Source: an uncultured Gemmiger sp.
Lineage (GTDB): Bacteria > Bacillota > Clostridia > Oscillospirales > Ruminococcaceae
Reading direction: 5' to 3'
Length of the DNA stretch: 5,888 bases
NCBI GenBank assembly: GCA_959018215.1
Contig: CAUEKL010000148.1
Coordinates: forward strand, 1-5,888
The translations under genes and the position numbers were made by a program. The notes below the pieces were generated by a model, which saw only the letters and a list, made by a program, of their open reading frames with translations, searched no databases and was not told the DNA's origin. Below, piece after piece: positions 1 to 5,153 of the stretch; position 1 is the first letter of the stretch, and each line of letters starts with the position of its first letter.

Positions 1-123
1 GTTGCCCGCCATCAGGAAGCCGCCGGTGGTGGCCAGACGGGTGACGTAGAACTTGTTGCGCACCAGTTCGGAGCAGACGGCCTTGGAGTCTTCCTTGTTG
101 ACAATGGCAGTGATGAGTTTCAT
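1..123 (-). CDS. darA: Cyclic-di-AMP receptor DarA (YaaQ/PII-like), N-terminal part
   Basis: The 41 visible residues start MKLITAIVNKEDSKAVCSEL and continue to the motif LATTGGFL followed by AGN. This is the characteristic N-terminus of the DarA/YaaQ (DUF970) family, PII-like trimeric cytosolic proteins that bind the second messenger cyclic-di-AMP. Family members are about 110 residues, so the C-terminal two thirds, including the rest of the ligand pocket, lie outside the window. The start is fixed by a near-perfect ribosome binding site, AAGGAGGA at 131-138 read on the minus strand, 7 nt from the ATG. The gene lies 55 nt downstream of the rhomboid-like gene on the same strand with no terminator between, so co-transcription is likely. 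In Bacillus subtilis the homologue lies beside tmk; the neighbour here is different. The family call is strong. The downstream effect of DarA is poorly defined in any organism. Confidence 0.9.
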   Translation of the reverse strand, partial: MKLITAIVNKEDSKAVCSELVRNKFYVTRLATTGGFLMAGN

Positions 124-178
124 ATGTGATTCCTCCTTATAAGAGTGGATAACAAAAGAATGCGGGGCAGCGCTGAGG

Positions 179-826
179 TTATTTCCAGCGGTTCTCCCAG
201 TCCTTGCGGCGCTTGTAGCCCACGACGGTGTCGCGGCCCCAGTCCCACAGCTCCTTGCCGAAGAAGAGCAGAAAGCCCGCCAGGCCGAAGAGCAGGGTGA
301 TGCGGGAAGAAAAACTTCCGGTCAGGAACTGCCAGGCCCACAGGGCCGCAGCGGCCCAGCCCAGCCATTTCACCTTCACCGGAATGACGAAGAAGAGCAG
401 CACCTGCTGGTTGGGCCACATCCAGGCATAGGCAAAAAACAGGCTGAGGAACAGCCCCGAAGCGCTGCCGAAGCCGGTGATCAGGCAGCTGAGGATGGCC
501 CCCAGCATGCCCGCCAGCCAGTAGACGGTGAACCGGAAATCCCCCCAGGCACGGGTCAGGGAGTTGCCCACCCACCAGTAAAAGTACAGTTCCACCAGCA
601 GCCAGAAGGGAGACCGGTACAGGCCGGGCATGAAGACAAAGCTGACCAGCCGCCAGATCTGCCCGTGGAACAGCCCCGCCCGGGTGAGCATGAGGGCGTC
701 GATGAGATTGTAGTTGATGAACATGATGATGACCCAGGCAACAAGCTGGCCCACCAGCACGATATTCAACAGGTTGGGGATACCGAACTTGCCGTAACGG
801 CGTTCAAGCCTGTCCAGCCAATTCAT
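179..826 (-). CDS. Rhomboid-superfamily membrane protein, probably not an active protease
   Basis: A 215-residue polytopic membrane protein with about six hydrophobic segments (roughly residues 19-38, 74-90, 98-117, 123-148, 154-170, 176-190), a charged N-terminus and a basic C-terminal tail. Rhomboid-fold hallmarks are GQIWRL at 54-59, WWVGNSLTRAWGDFRF in the L1/TM2 region, and the stretch at 121-134, which aligns with the catalytic TM4 of rhomboids (GxSG...AY). Ser123-Gly124 falls at the catalytic serine position, although the motif reads SASG rather than GxSG. In the last membrane segment the expected AHxGG reads FGLAG, so the catalytic His is replaced by Gly181. I infer a pseudoprotease-like or derlin/iRhom-like role in membrane protein handling rather than proteolysis. 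AAGGAGG at 832-838 (minus) lies 5 nt before the ATG and supports the start. First gene of a likely two-gene unit with darA. Confidence 0.75.
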   Translation of the reverse strand: MNWLDRLERRYGKFGIPNLLNIVLVGQLVAWVIIMFINYNLIDALMLTRAGLFHGQIWRLVSFVFMPGLYRSPFWLLVELYFYWWVGNSLTRAWGDFRFTVYWLAGMLGAILSCLITGFGSASGLFLSLFFAYAWMWPNQQVLLFFVIPVKVKWLGWAAAALWAWQFLTGSFSSRITLLFGLAGFLLFFGKELWDWGRDTVVGYKRRKDWENRWK

Positions 827-837
827 GGAAACCTCCT

Positions 838-1195
838 TGTGGAAAACCGGGATTTTCCGCCGTGGTCCGGCGGGCGGTTTATTATGCTATTGTACCATTT
901 CCCCGGGGTAAGTTCAACATTTGTTTGTCGAATCTATCACACCCCCTTTCGGGGTCACACAATCAAAAGTTGTAGTTTGTGGAAAACAAAGTAGTTTTCC
1001 ACACTTTCCACAGGGTTTTCAACATTTTCAACGTGAAAAACCGTTATACGGGGTGGTAATCAACCGGCTGTATTCATCATTTCGTAATATTCGCCGCCAA
1101 AAGCCCTGAGTTTTCAACATTTTGCCCGGAGTTTTCAACTTTTGGCGGAAAACGCCGTGTAAAGGCTGTGCAAAACTCGGGAAAACGGTGGAAAA
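838..1195. other. DnaA-box-like cluster, oriC-like intergenic region
   Basis: This gene-free stretch between divergent transcription units is AT-richer than its surroundings and packed with nonamers close to the DnaA box TTATCCACA. TTTTCCACA occurs at 838-846 (minus), 978-986 (minus) and 995-1003 (plus). CTTTCCACA is at 1004-1012. TTTTCAACA is at 1016-1024 and 1111-1119, TTTTCAACG at 1025-1033 and TTTTCAACT at 1132-1140. TTTTGCACA is at 1167-1175 (minus) and TTTTCCACC at 1187-1195 (minus). Four boxes run back-to-back from 995 to 1033 at 9-12 nt spacing. Dense, same-sense boxes are typical of replication origins, and genes diverge from the region on both sides. However, neither dnaA nor dnaN is in view. 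It could instead be a DnaA-titrating or regulatory cluster. No open reading frame in 827-1262 looks like a real gene. Confidence 0.45.
889..917 (-). promoter_or_regulatory. Promoter for the rhomboid-like/darA unit
   Basis: Read on the minus strand, TTGAAC (912-917) is followed after exactly 17 nt by TACAAT (889-894), preceded by TGG, which gives an extended -10. This fits a vegetative sigma-A promoter. Transcription would start near position 882, leaving a leader of about 55 nt. That leader carries a small GC hairpin (CCGCCG 857-862 pairing with CGGCGG 868-873) upstream of the ribosome binding site. A short inverted repeat, ACCCC/GGGGT at 941-955, lies just upstream of the -35 and could be an operator, but nothing identifies a regulator. 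Confidence 0.65.
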
Positions 1196-1229
1196 CTTTC
1201 CGGGCCCTTTCTGACCCTGTCGGTTATCC

Positions 1230-1259
1230 TTGACTAACGCCCCGGGGGCATGGTATGGT
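1230..1259 (+). promoter_or_regulatory. Promoter for the riboswitch 1/mntP transcript
   Basis: TTGACT (1230-1235) and TATGGT (1254-1259) are separated by 18 nt, and TGG directly before the -10 makes it an extended -10 element. The predicted start, around 1266, falls only about 3 nt upstream of the first paired base of the riboswitch (1269). That is the expected geometry for an aptamer at the 5' end of an mRNA and strengthens the assignment despite the imperfect -10. Confidence 0.6.
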
Positions 1260-1268
1260 ATTCGCTGC

Positions 1269-1399
1269 ATAAGGGAGTAGCTGGCGCGGAAATTCCGCGT
1301 GATAGGGCCAACATACTGGGGCAACCCTGGCTTTAGATGAAACAGCGAGACTTATCTTTTGCCTTGCACGGCAGGGCGGGATAGGTCTCGTTTTTTTTT
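1269..1399 (+). promoter_or_regulatory. yybP-ykoY manganese riboswitch 1 (upstream of mntP)
   Basis: This RNA element senses Mn2+ and turns on the downstream exporter gene. Family signatures visible are AAGGGAGTAGC at 1271-1281, GGGGCAACCC (a GCAA tetraloop hairpin, 1318-1327) and AGCGAGAC at 1344-1351. P1 is ATAAG (1269-1273) paired with CTTAT (1351-1355). P2 is CGCGGA (1285-1290) with TCCGCG (1294-1299). P3 is GGCCA (1306-1310) with TGGCT (1328-1332). The P1 3' strand is also the start of the terminator stem at 1346-1390, so Mn2+-stabilised P1 would prevent termination, which is the known ON-switch logic for this class. The gene it controls, mntP, is the classic yybP-ykoY target. Confidence 0.93.
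1346..1399 (+). terminator. Intrinsic terminator of riboswitch 1 expression platform
   Basis: CGAGACTTATC (1346-1356) pairs with GATAGGTCTCG (1380-1390) over 11 bp with one G-U pair, followed at once by nine T residues (1391-1399). The loop contains a minor hairpin, TGCC/GGCA. The 5' arm contains the conserved GCGAGAC segment and the P1 3' strand of the aptamer, so aptamer and terminator are mutually exclusive. Confidence 0.9.
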
Positions 1400-1408
1400 A
1401 TCCCGCCC
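1374..1408 (+). repeat. Perfect 10-bp inverted repeat flanking the terminator T-tract
   Basis: GGGCGGGATA (1374-1383) is exactly complementary to TATCCCGCCC (1399-1408), with a 15-nt loop holding the terminator 3' end and most of the T-tract. It shares bases 1380-1383 with the terminator stem, so both cannot be fully paired at once. It can form only in readthrough transcripts. I infer it may lock the readthrough conformation, or affect translation or stability of mntP mRNA. Confidence 0.6.
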
Positions 1409-1440
1409 GCCCAGTAAACGAACGGGAGAGTGGTTGTTCA

Positions 1441-2007
1441 ATGTCACTGGCAGACCTTTTCATCATCGCCGTGGGCCTTTCCATGGACGCCTTCGCGGTG
1501 TCCATCTGCAAGGGGCTTTCGGTGCGTAAGATGCAGCTGCGCCACGCGCTCATCTGCGGGGTGTGGTTCGGCGCCTTCCAGGCGCTGATGCCCCTGCTGG
1601 GCTACTGGCTGGGTTCCGGTTTTGCGGGGCTCATCGGCAGCTTCGGCCACTGGGTGGCCTTTGTGCTCCTGGCACTCATCGGCGCCAACATGGTGCGGGA
1701 GAGCTTCGGCGGCGAGGAGGAGGAAGTCACCCCCGACTTTTCCCCCAAGGCCATGCTGCCCCTGGCGGTGGCCACCTCCATCGACGCCCTGGCCGTGGGA
1801 GTCAGCTTTGCGGCCACCGGCACCAACATTGTGGCGGCGGTGTGCTTTATCGGGATCATCACCTTCCTGCTGTCCGCAGCGGGGGTCAAGATCGGCAATC
1901 TCTTCGGTACCAAGTACAAGGCGGCGGCCGAGCGGGCCGGCGGCGTGGTGCTGATCCTGATGGGATTGAAAATTTTGCTGGAAGGGCTGGGCATCCTGTC
2001 CCTGTAA
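1441..2007 (+). CDS. mntP: Manganese efflux pump MntP
   Basis: A 188-residue inner-membrane exporter of Mn2+, matching MntP (formerly YebN, DUF204) in length and organisation. It has six hydrophobic segments in two homologous halves, each carrying the family Asp motif: GLSMDAFAVSICKG with Asp16 in the first half, and ATSIDALAVGVSFA with Asp115 in the second. Conserved GAFQALMPLLG lies at 44-54. An acidic cytoplasmic loop (residues 87-99, four Glu in a row) separates the halves. The N-terminus MSLADLFIIAVGLSMDAFAVS fits the family start, which supports the ATG even though the ribosome binding site is weak: GGGAG at 1424-1428 is 12 nt away, or GAGTGG at 1428-1433 is 7 nt away. The manganese riboswitch immediately upstream independently supports the function. 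A P-type ATPase with the same type of riboswitch follows. Confidence 0.96.
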   Translation: MSLADLFIIAVGLSMDAFAVSICKGLSVRKMQLRHALICGVWFGAFQALMPLLGYWLGSGFAGLIGSFGHWVAFVLLALIGANMVRESFGGEEEEVTPDFSPKAMLPLAVATSIDALAVGVSFAATGTNIVAAVCFIGIITFLLSAAGVKIGNLFGTKYKAAAERAGGVVLILMGLKILLEGLGILSL

Positions 2008-2015
2008 GCCCTTCC
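1980..2015 (+). repeat. Stem-loop spanning the mntP stop codon
   Basis: GGAAGGGCT (1980-1988) is perfectly complementary to AGCCCTTCC (2007-2015), with an 18-nt loop containing the last mntP codons and most of the TAA stop. There is no T-tract after it, so it is not a standard intrinsic terminator. It ends 7 nt before riboswitch 2 begins and may separate the folding of the two RNA segments or slow 3' exonuclease decay. Function is unproven. Confidence 0.4.
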
Positions 2016-2021
2016 ATCGTC

Positions 2022-2180
2022 TGAGGGAGTAGTTCCGCGCCCCGTTCCGGGGCGTGCGGCGGCATCGTCACCCCGGCGCTTTGGCGCCCGGTGCCGCCTT
2101 TGCAGCAAAGAAACCGCAAAGAATGAGACTCATACGCCATCGGCTTTCCAAAAGTCCCTGGTGTATGGGTCTCGTTTTTA
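2022..2180 (+). promoter_or_regulatory. yybP-ykoY manganese riboswitch 2 (upstream of P-type ATPase)
   Basis: A second copy of the same riboswitch class, with TGAGGGAGTAG at 2022-2032 and ATGAGAC at 2123-2129. P1 is TGAG (2022-2025) with CTCA (2129-2132). P2 is a strong hairpin (2036-2044 with 2048-2056, TTC loop). P3 is GGCGGCA (2058-2064) with TGCCGCC (2092-2098), capped by an inner hairpin at 2075-2088. Helix sequences are unrelated to riboswitch 1, so it is not a recent duplicate. The P1 3' strand again lies within the terminator 5' arm. It starts 14 nt after the mntP stop. The best promoter I can find for a separate start is poor (TGGAAG 1979-1984, 18 nt, TGTAAG 2003-2008), so readthrough from mntP is likely. 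Confidence 0.88.
2125..2179 (+). terminator. Intrinsic terminator of riboswitch 2 expression platform
   Basis: The 15-nt arm at 2125-2139 (GAGACTCATACGCCA) pairs along its whole length with 2159-2173 (TGGTGTATGGGTCTC), using two G-U pairs. It is followed by CG-less context G then TTTTT (2175-2179) and an AT-rich run. The T-tract is shorter than in riboswitch 1 while the stem is longer. The 5' arm overlaps the perfect palindrome ATGAGACTCAT (2123-2133), which includes the P1 3' strand. Confidence 0.85.
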
Positions 2181-2202
2181 TATATAATAGGTAGAGAGGG
2201 AC

Positions 2203-2222
2203 GGCGGGGCCTTTTCCCCGCC
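2203..2222 (+). repeat. GC-rich leader hairpin before the ATPase gene
   Basis: GGCGGGG (2203-2209) and CCCCGCC (2216-2222) form a perfect 7-bp stem with a CCTTTT loop, 8 nt before the ribosome binding site region at 2231. It has no following T-tract. It parallels the GGGCGGG/CCCGCCC hairpin in the mntP leader, at the same place between riboswitch terminator and ribosome binding site. Confidence 0.5.
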
Positions 2223-2244
2223 CGAAAGCGAAAGGAGTTCCAGC

Positions 2245-4890
2245 GTGAAAAGTTATGAACTGTCTGCTGAAGAAGTTCTTCAGCAGGAAAACGCCTCCCC
2301 CGACGGTCTGAGCAGCCAGGAAGCTGCCCGCCGCCTGGAGGAACACGGCCCCAACAAGCTCAAGGAAGCCCAGAAGGCCACCCTGCTGCAGCGCTTCATT
2401 GAGCAGCTGAAAGACCCCATGCTCATCATCCTGCTGTGCGCCGCCGCGGTGTCCGCCGTGACCAGCCTCATCGAGGGCGAAAGCATGGCCGAGGTCATCA
2501 TCATCCTGGTGGTGGTGCTGCTCAACGCGGTGCTGGGCGTCTATCAGGAAAGCAAGGCCGAAGCCGCCATTGAAGCCCTGCAGACCATGACCGCCGCCAC
2601 CAGCAAGGTGCTGCGGGACGGCAAGCACGTCAGCCTGCCCAGCGCCGAGCTGGTCCCCGGCGACATCGTGCTGCTGGAGGCCGGCGACAGCGTGCCTGCC
2701 GACGGCCGTATCCTGGAAAGCGCCAGCCTGAAGCTCGAGGAAGCGGCTCTCACCGGCGAGAGCGTGCCGGTGAACAAGATCATCGAGAAGCTGCTGCCCG
2801 CCGAGGGCGGCAAGGACGTGCCCCTGGGCGACCGCAAGAACATGTGCTATATGGGTTCCACCGTGGTCTACGGCCGCGGCCGGATGGTGATCACCGACAC
2901 CGGCATGGACACCGAGATGGGCAAGATCGCCGGGGCCCTGGCCGCCACCCAGGACGAACAGACCCCCCTGCAGCGCAAGCTGGATGAGCTGGGCCGTACC
3001 CTGTCCAAGCTGGTGCTGGGCATCTGCGTCTTCATCTTTGCCTTCAACCTCATCACCCACGGCGAGTTCAGCCTGGATGCCATCCTGTCCACCTTCATGG
3101 TGGCCGTCTCCCTGGCCGTGGCCGCCATTCCTGAGGGCCTGGCCACGGTGGTCACGGTGGTGCTGTCCATCGGCGTGACCAACATGAGCAAGCGCAATGC
3201 GGTCATCCGCCGCCTCACCGCCGTGGAGACCCTGGGCTGCGCCCAGGTCATCTGCTCGGACAAGACCGGCACCCTGACCCAGAACAAGATGACCGTGGTG
3301 GAGCATGTGGGGGACGAGCCCCTGCTGGCCACCGCCATGGCCCTGTGCTCCGACGCCGAGTACGCCCCCGAGGGCGCCATCGGCGAGCCCACCGAGGCGG
3401 CCCTGGTGAACTACGCCGCCTCCCTGGAAATGAAAAAGACCGACCTGGAAGCCAAGCAGCCCCGTGTGGACGAGGCGCCTTTTGATTCCGGCCGCAAGAT
3501 GATGAGCACCCTGCATGCTTCCGGCGATGCCTTCATCCAGTACACCAAGGGCGCTCCGGACGTGGTGCTCAAGCGCTGCACCCGCTACTGGGACGGCGAA
3601 AAGGCCGTGCCCATGACGGTGGAAAAGCGGGCGGAGTTCCTGCAGGCCAACAAGGACATGGCGGACAAGGCCCTGCGCGTGCTGGCCGCCGCCATGCGTC
3701 CCTGGCCCCAGAACCCCCACAACAATGAGCCCGACTTCCTGGAGCAGGATCTGTGCTTCATCGGCCTGACCGGCATGATCGACCCGGTGCGTCCGGAGGT
3801 CAAGGCCGCCATCGTGGAATGCCGGGACGCCGGTATCCGCCCGGTGATGATCACCGGCGACCACAAGGACACCGCCGTGGCCATCGCCAAGGAGCTGGGC
3901 ATCATCGACAGCGCCGACCAGGCCATCACCGGCTCCGAGCTGGATGACTTCACCGACGAGCAGCTGGCCGAGGCCATCACCCGCTACGGCGTCTACGCCC
4001 GGGTGCAGCCGGAGCACAAGGTGCGCATCGTCACCGCCTGGAAGAAGCGGGGCGCCATCACCGCCATGACCGGCGACGGCGTCAACGACGCACCTTCCAT
4101 CAAGGCCGCCGATATCGGCGTGGGCATGGGTATCACCGGCACCGACGTCACCAAGAACGTGGCCGACATGGTGCTGGCCGACGACAACTTTGCCACCATC
4201 GTCAACGCGGTGAGCGAAGGCCGCCGCATCTACGACAACATCCGCAAGGCCATCCAGTTCCTGCTGGCCTCCAACATGAGCGAGGTGCTGGGCGTCTTTA
4301 CCGCCACCCTGCTGGGCTTCACCCTGCTGAACCCGGTGCACCTGCTCTTCATCAACCTCATCACCGACTGCTTCCCGGCTTTGGCCCTGGGCGTGGAGAA
4401 GGGCGAAAGCGACATCATGCACCGCCCGCCCCGCAAGTCCACCGACGGCATCTTTGCGGGCGGCCTGGGCTTTGACGTGGTGTACCAGGGCATCCTGATC
4501 ACCGTCATCACCCTGGCTTCCTATATCATCGGCCACTGCATGGAAGTGGGCTACTTCGAGATGCCCAAGGGCATCTCCCCCGACGGCATGACCATGGCCT
4601 TCCTGACCATGAGCATGTGCGAGATCTTCCACAGCTTCAACATGCGCAGCCAGCGGGGCAGCATCTTCACCCTGCACAGCCACAACGTGGTGCTGTGGGC
4701 GGCCATGCTGGGCAGCCTGGTGCTGACCACCGTGGTGCTGGAAGTGCCCTTCATCGCCAACGCTTTCGGCTTCACCCCCGTGGACCTGCCCGAGTATCTC
4801 ATCGCCCTGGCCCTGTCCGTGATCGTCATTCCCATTGTGGAAGTGGTCAAGCTGGTGCAGCGGTCCATGGCCAAGCACAAGGCGGCGTGA
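2245..4890 (+). CDS. PacL/SERCA-type P2 cation ATPase, probable Mn2+ (or Mn2+/Ca2+) exporter
   Basis: An 881-residue P-type ATPase, full length for the bacterial calcium-ATPase group. Domains in order: N-terminal cation-ATPase domain (about 1-50), TM1-2 (55-98), actuator domain with TGES at 170-173, TM3-4 with PEGL at 296-299, phosphorylation site DKTGT at 339-343, nucleotide-binding KGAP at 435-438, TGDH at 537-540, hinge TGDGVND at 609-615, and TM5-10 from about 668. Ion-site residues match SERCA in TM4 (Glu297), TM5 (Asn677, Glu680) and TM6 (Asn704, Thr707, Asp708). The TM8 position equivalent to SERCA Glu908 is Ser790. It starts at GTG, 7 nt after AAAGGAG (2231-2237), and residues MKSYELSAEEVL fit the family N-terminus. 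By homology alone it would be called calcium-transporting. The Mn2+ riboswitch and neighbouring mntP favour Mn2+ export, as for riboswitch-controlled P-type ATPases in Lactococcus (YoaB) and Streptococcus pneumoniae (MgtA). Confidence 0.93.
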   Translation: MKSYELSAEEVLQQENASPDGLSSQEAARRLEEHGPNKLKEAQKATLLQRFIEQLKDPMLIILLCAAAVSAVTSLIEGESMAEVIIILVVVLLNAVLGVYQESKAEAAIEALQTMTAATSKVLRDGKHVSLPSAELVPGDIVLLEAGDSVPADGRILESASLKLEEAALTGESVPVNKIIEKLLPAEGGKDVPLGDRKNMCYMGSTVVYGRGRMVITDTGMDTEMGKIAGALAATQDEQTPLQRKLDELGRTLSKLVLGICVFIFAFNLITHGEFSLDAILSTFMVAVSLAVAAIPEGLATVVTVVLSIGVTNMSKRNAVIRRLTAVETLGCAQVICSDKTGTLTQNKMTVVEHVGDEPLLATAMALCSDAEYAPEGAIGEPTEAALVNYAASLEMKKTDLEAKQPRVDEAPFDSGRKMMSTLHASGDAFIQYTKGAPDVVLKRCTRYWDGEKAVPMTVEKRAEFLQANKDMADKALRVLAAAMRPWPQNPHNNEPDFLEQDLCFIGLTGMIDPVRPEVKAAIVECRDAGIRPVMITGDHKDTAVAIAKELGIIDSADQAITGSELDDFTDEQLAEAITRYGVYARVQPEHKVRIVTAWKKRGAITAMTGDGVNDAPSIKAADIGVGMGITGTDVTKNVADMVLADDNFATIVNAVSEGRRIYDNIRKAIQFLLASNMSEVLGVFTATLLGFTLLNPVHLLFINLITDCFPALALGVEKGESDIMHRPPRKSTDGIFAGGLGFDVVYQGILITVITLASYIIGHCMEVGYFEMPKGISPDGMTMAFLTMSMCEIFHSFNMRSQRGSIFTLHSHNVVLWAAMLGSLVLTTVVLEVPFIANAFGFTPVDLPEYLIALALSVIVIPIVEVVKLVQRSMAKHKAA

Positions 4891-4929
4891 TTGTCTGCTG
4901 CTTGCGCTGAACAAGCCCGCATAAATTGA

Positions 4930-4980
4930 AACACCGCCCCTGCCGGGAGAGTTTTTCCCGGTGGGGGCGGTGTTTTTTCT
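4930..4980 (+). terminator. Intrinsic terminator after the P-type ATPase
   Basis: A continuous 19-bp stem (4930-4948 with 4956-4974, two G-U pairs) closes a 7-nt loop, GAGTTTT, and is followed by a T-rich run from 4973 interrupted by one C. It lies 39 nt after the ATPase stop codon and ends the manganese module. Confidence 0.9.
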
Positions 4981-4990
4981 TTTTGGCAGG

Positions 4991-5053
4991 CGGCATCTTG
5001 CCCTTTTCGCTTCCTTTTGGTCACAAAAGGAAGGACGCTCCGGCAGGATGCCG
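4991..5053. repeat. 63-bp nested palindromic element
   Basis: An outer 12-bp stem (CGGCATCTTGCC at 4991-5002 with GGCAGGATGCCG at 5042-5053, one G-T pair) encloses an inner perfect 10-bp hairpin (CTTCCTTTTG at 5010-5019 with CAAAAGGAAG at 5024-5033, GTCA loop). It lies between the ATPase terminator and the terminator of the convergent gene, a typical place for REP/MITE-like dispersed repeats. No open reading frame or transposase is present. Copy number elsewhere cannot be judged from this window. Confidence 0.55.
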
Positions 5054-5082
5054 TTACCCCGGCAGCCTGGTAGCCAAGTACA

Positions 5083-5130
5083 ACCCCTCAGTCGCCTACG
5101 GCGCCAGCTCCCCTTACACAGGGGAGCCTT
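5083..5130. repeat. Putative dispersed intergenic repeat with two hairpins
   Basis: The segment running from ACCCCTCAGTCGCC to GGGGAGCCTT contains hairpin CGCC-TAC-GGCG (5093-5103) followed by GCTCCCC (5107-5113) pairing with GGGGAGC (5121-5127). From memory, very similar sequences (CCTCAGTCGCC...CAGCTCCCCT...AGGGGAGCCTT) recur between genes in gut Clostridia/Oscillospiraceae genomes. Family membership is recognition rather than a search result. It ends about 25 nt before the terminator of the minus-strand gene. Confidence 0.5.
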
Positions 5131-5153
5131 TCCCGGCATTCCACCGAAACCAT

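Noticed and set aside
144..152. TTATCCACT (minus strand), one base from a DnaA box, between the rhomboid-like gene and darA
   Set aside because: A single isolated near-match is expected by chance; it is about 690 bp from the main cluster.
1025..1039. Calling this a true parS site
   Set aside because: The half-sites are separated by 3 nt instead of the 2 nt CG core, and the outer bases do not match the parS consensus.
921..1324. Short open frames in the DnaA-box region (plus 921-1109, minus 1028-1324)
   Set aside because: No ribosome binding sites, no recognisable protein features, and they overlap the box array, the mntP promoter and riboswitch 1.
1563..2024. Overlapping open frames on both strands within mntP
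   Set aside because: The mntP frame encodes a complete, well-conserved transporter. The others are Arg/Pro/Gly-rich translations without motifs or ribosome binding sites.
2183..2188. Perfect TATAAT directly after the riboswitch 2 terminator
   Set aside because: No acceptable -35 at 16-18 nt upstream (that stretch is the terminator 3' arm), and AT-rich sequence is expected after a T-tract. A weak riboswitch-independent promoter cannot be excluded.
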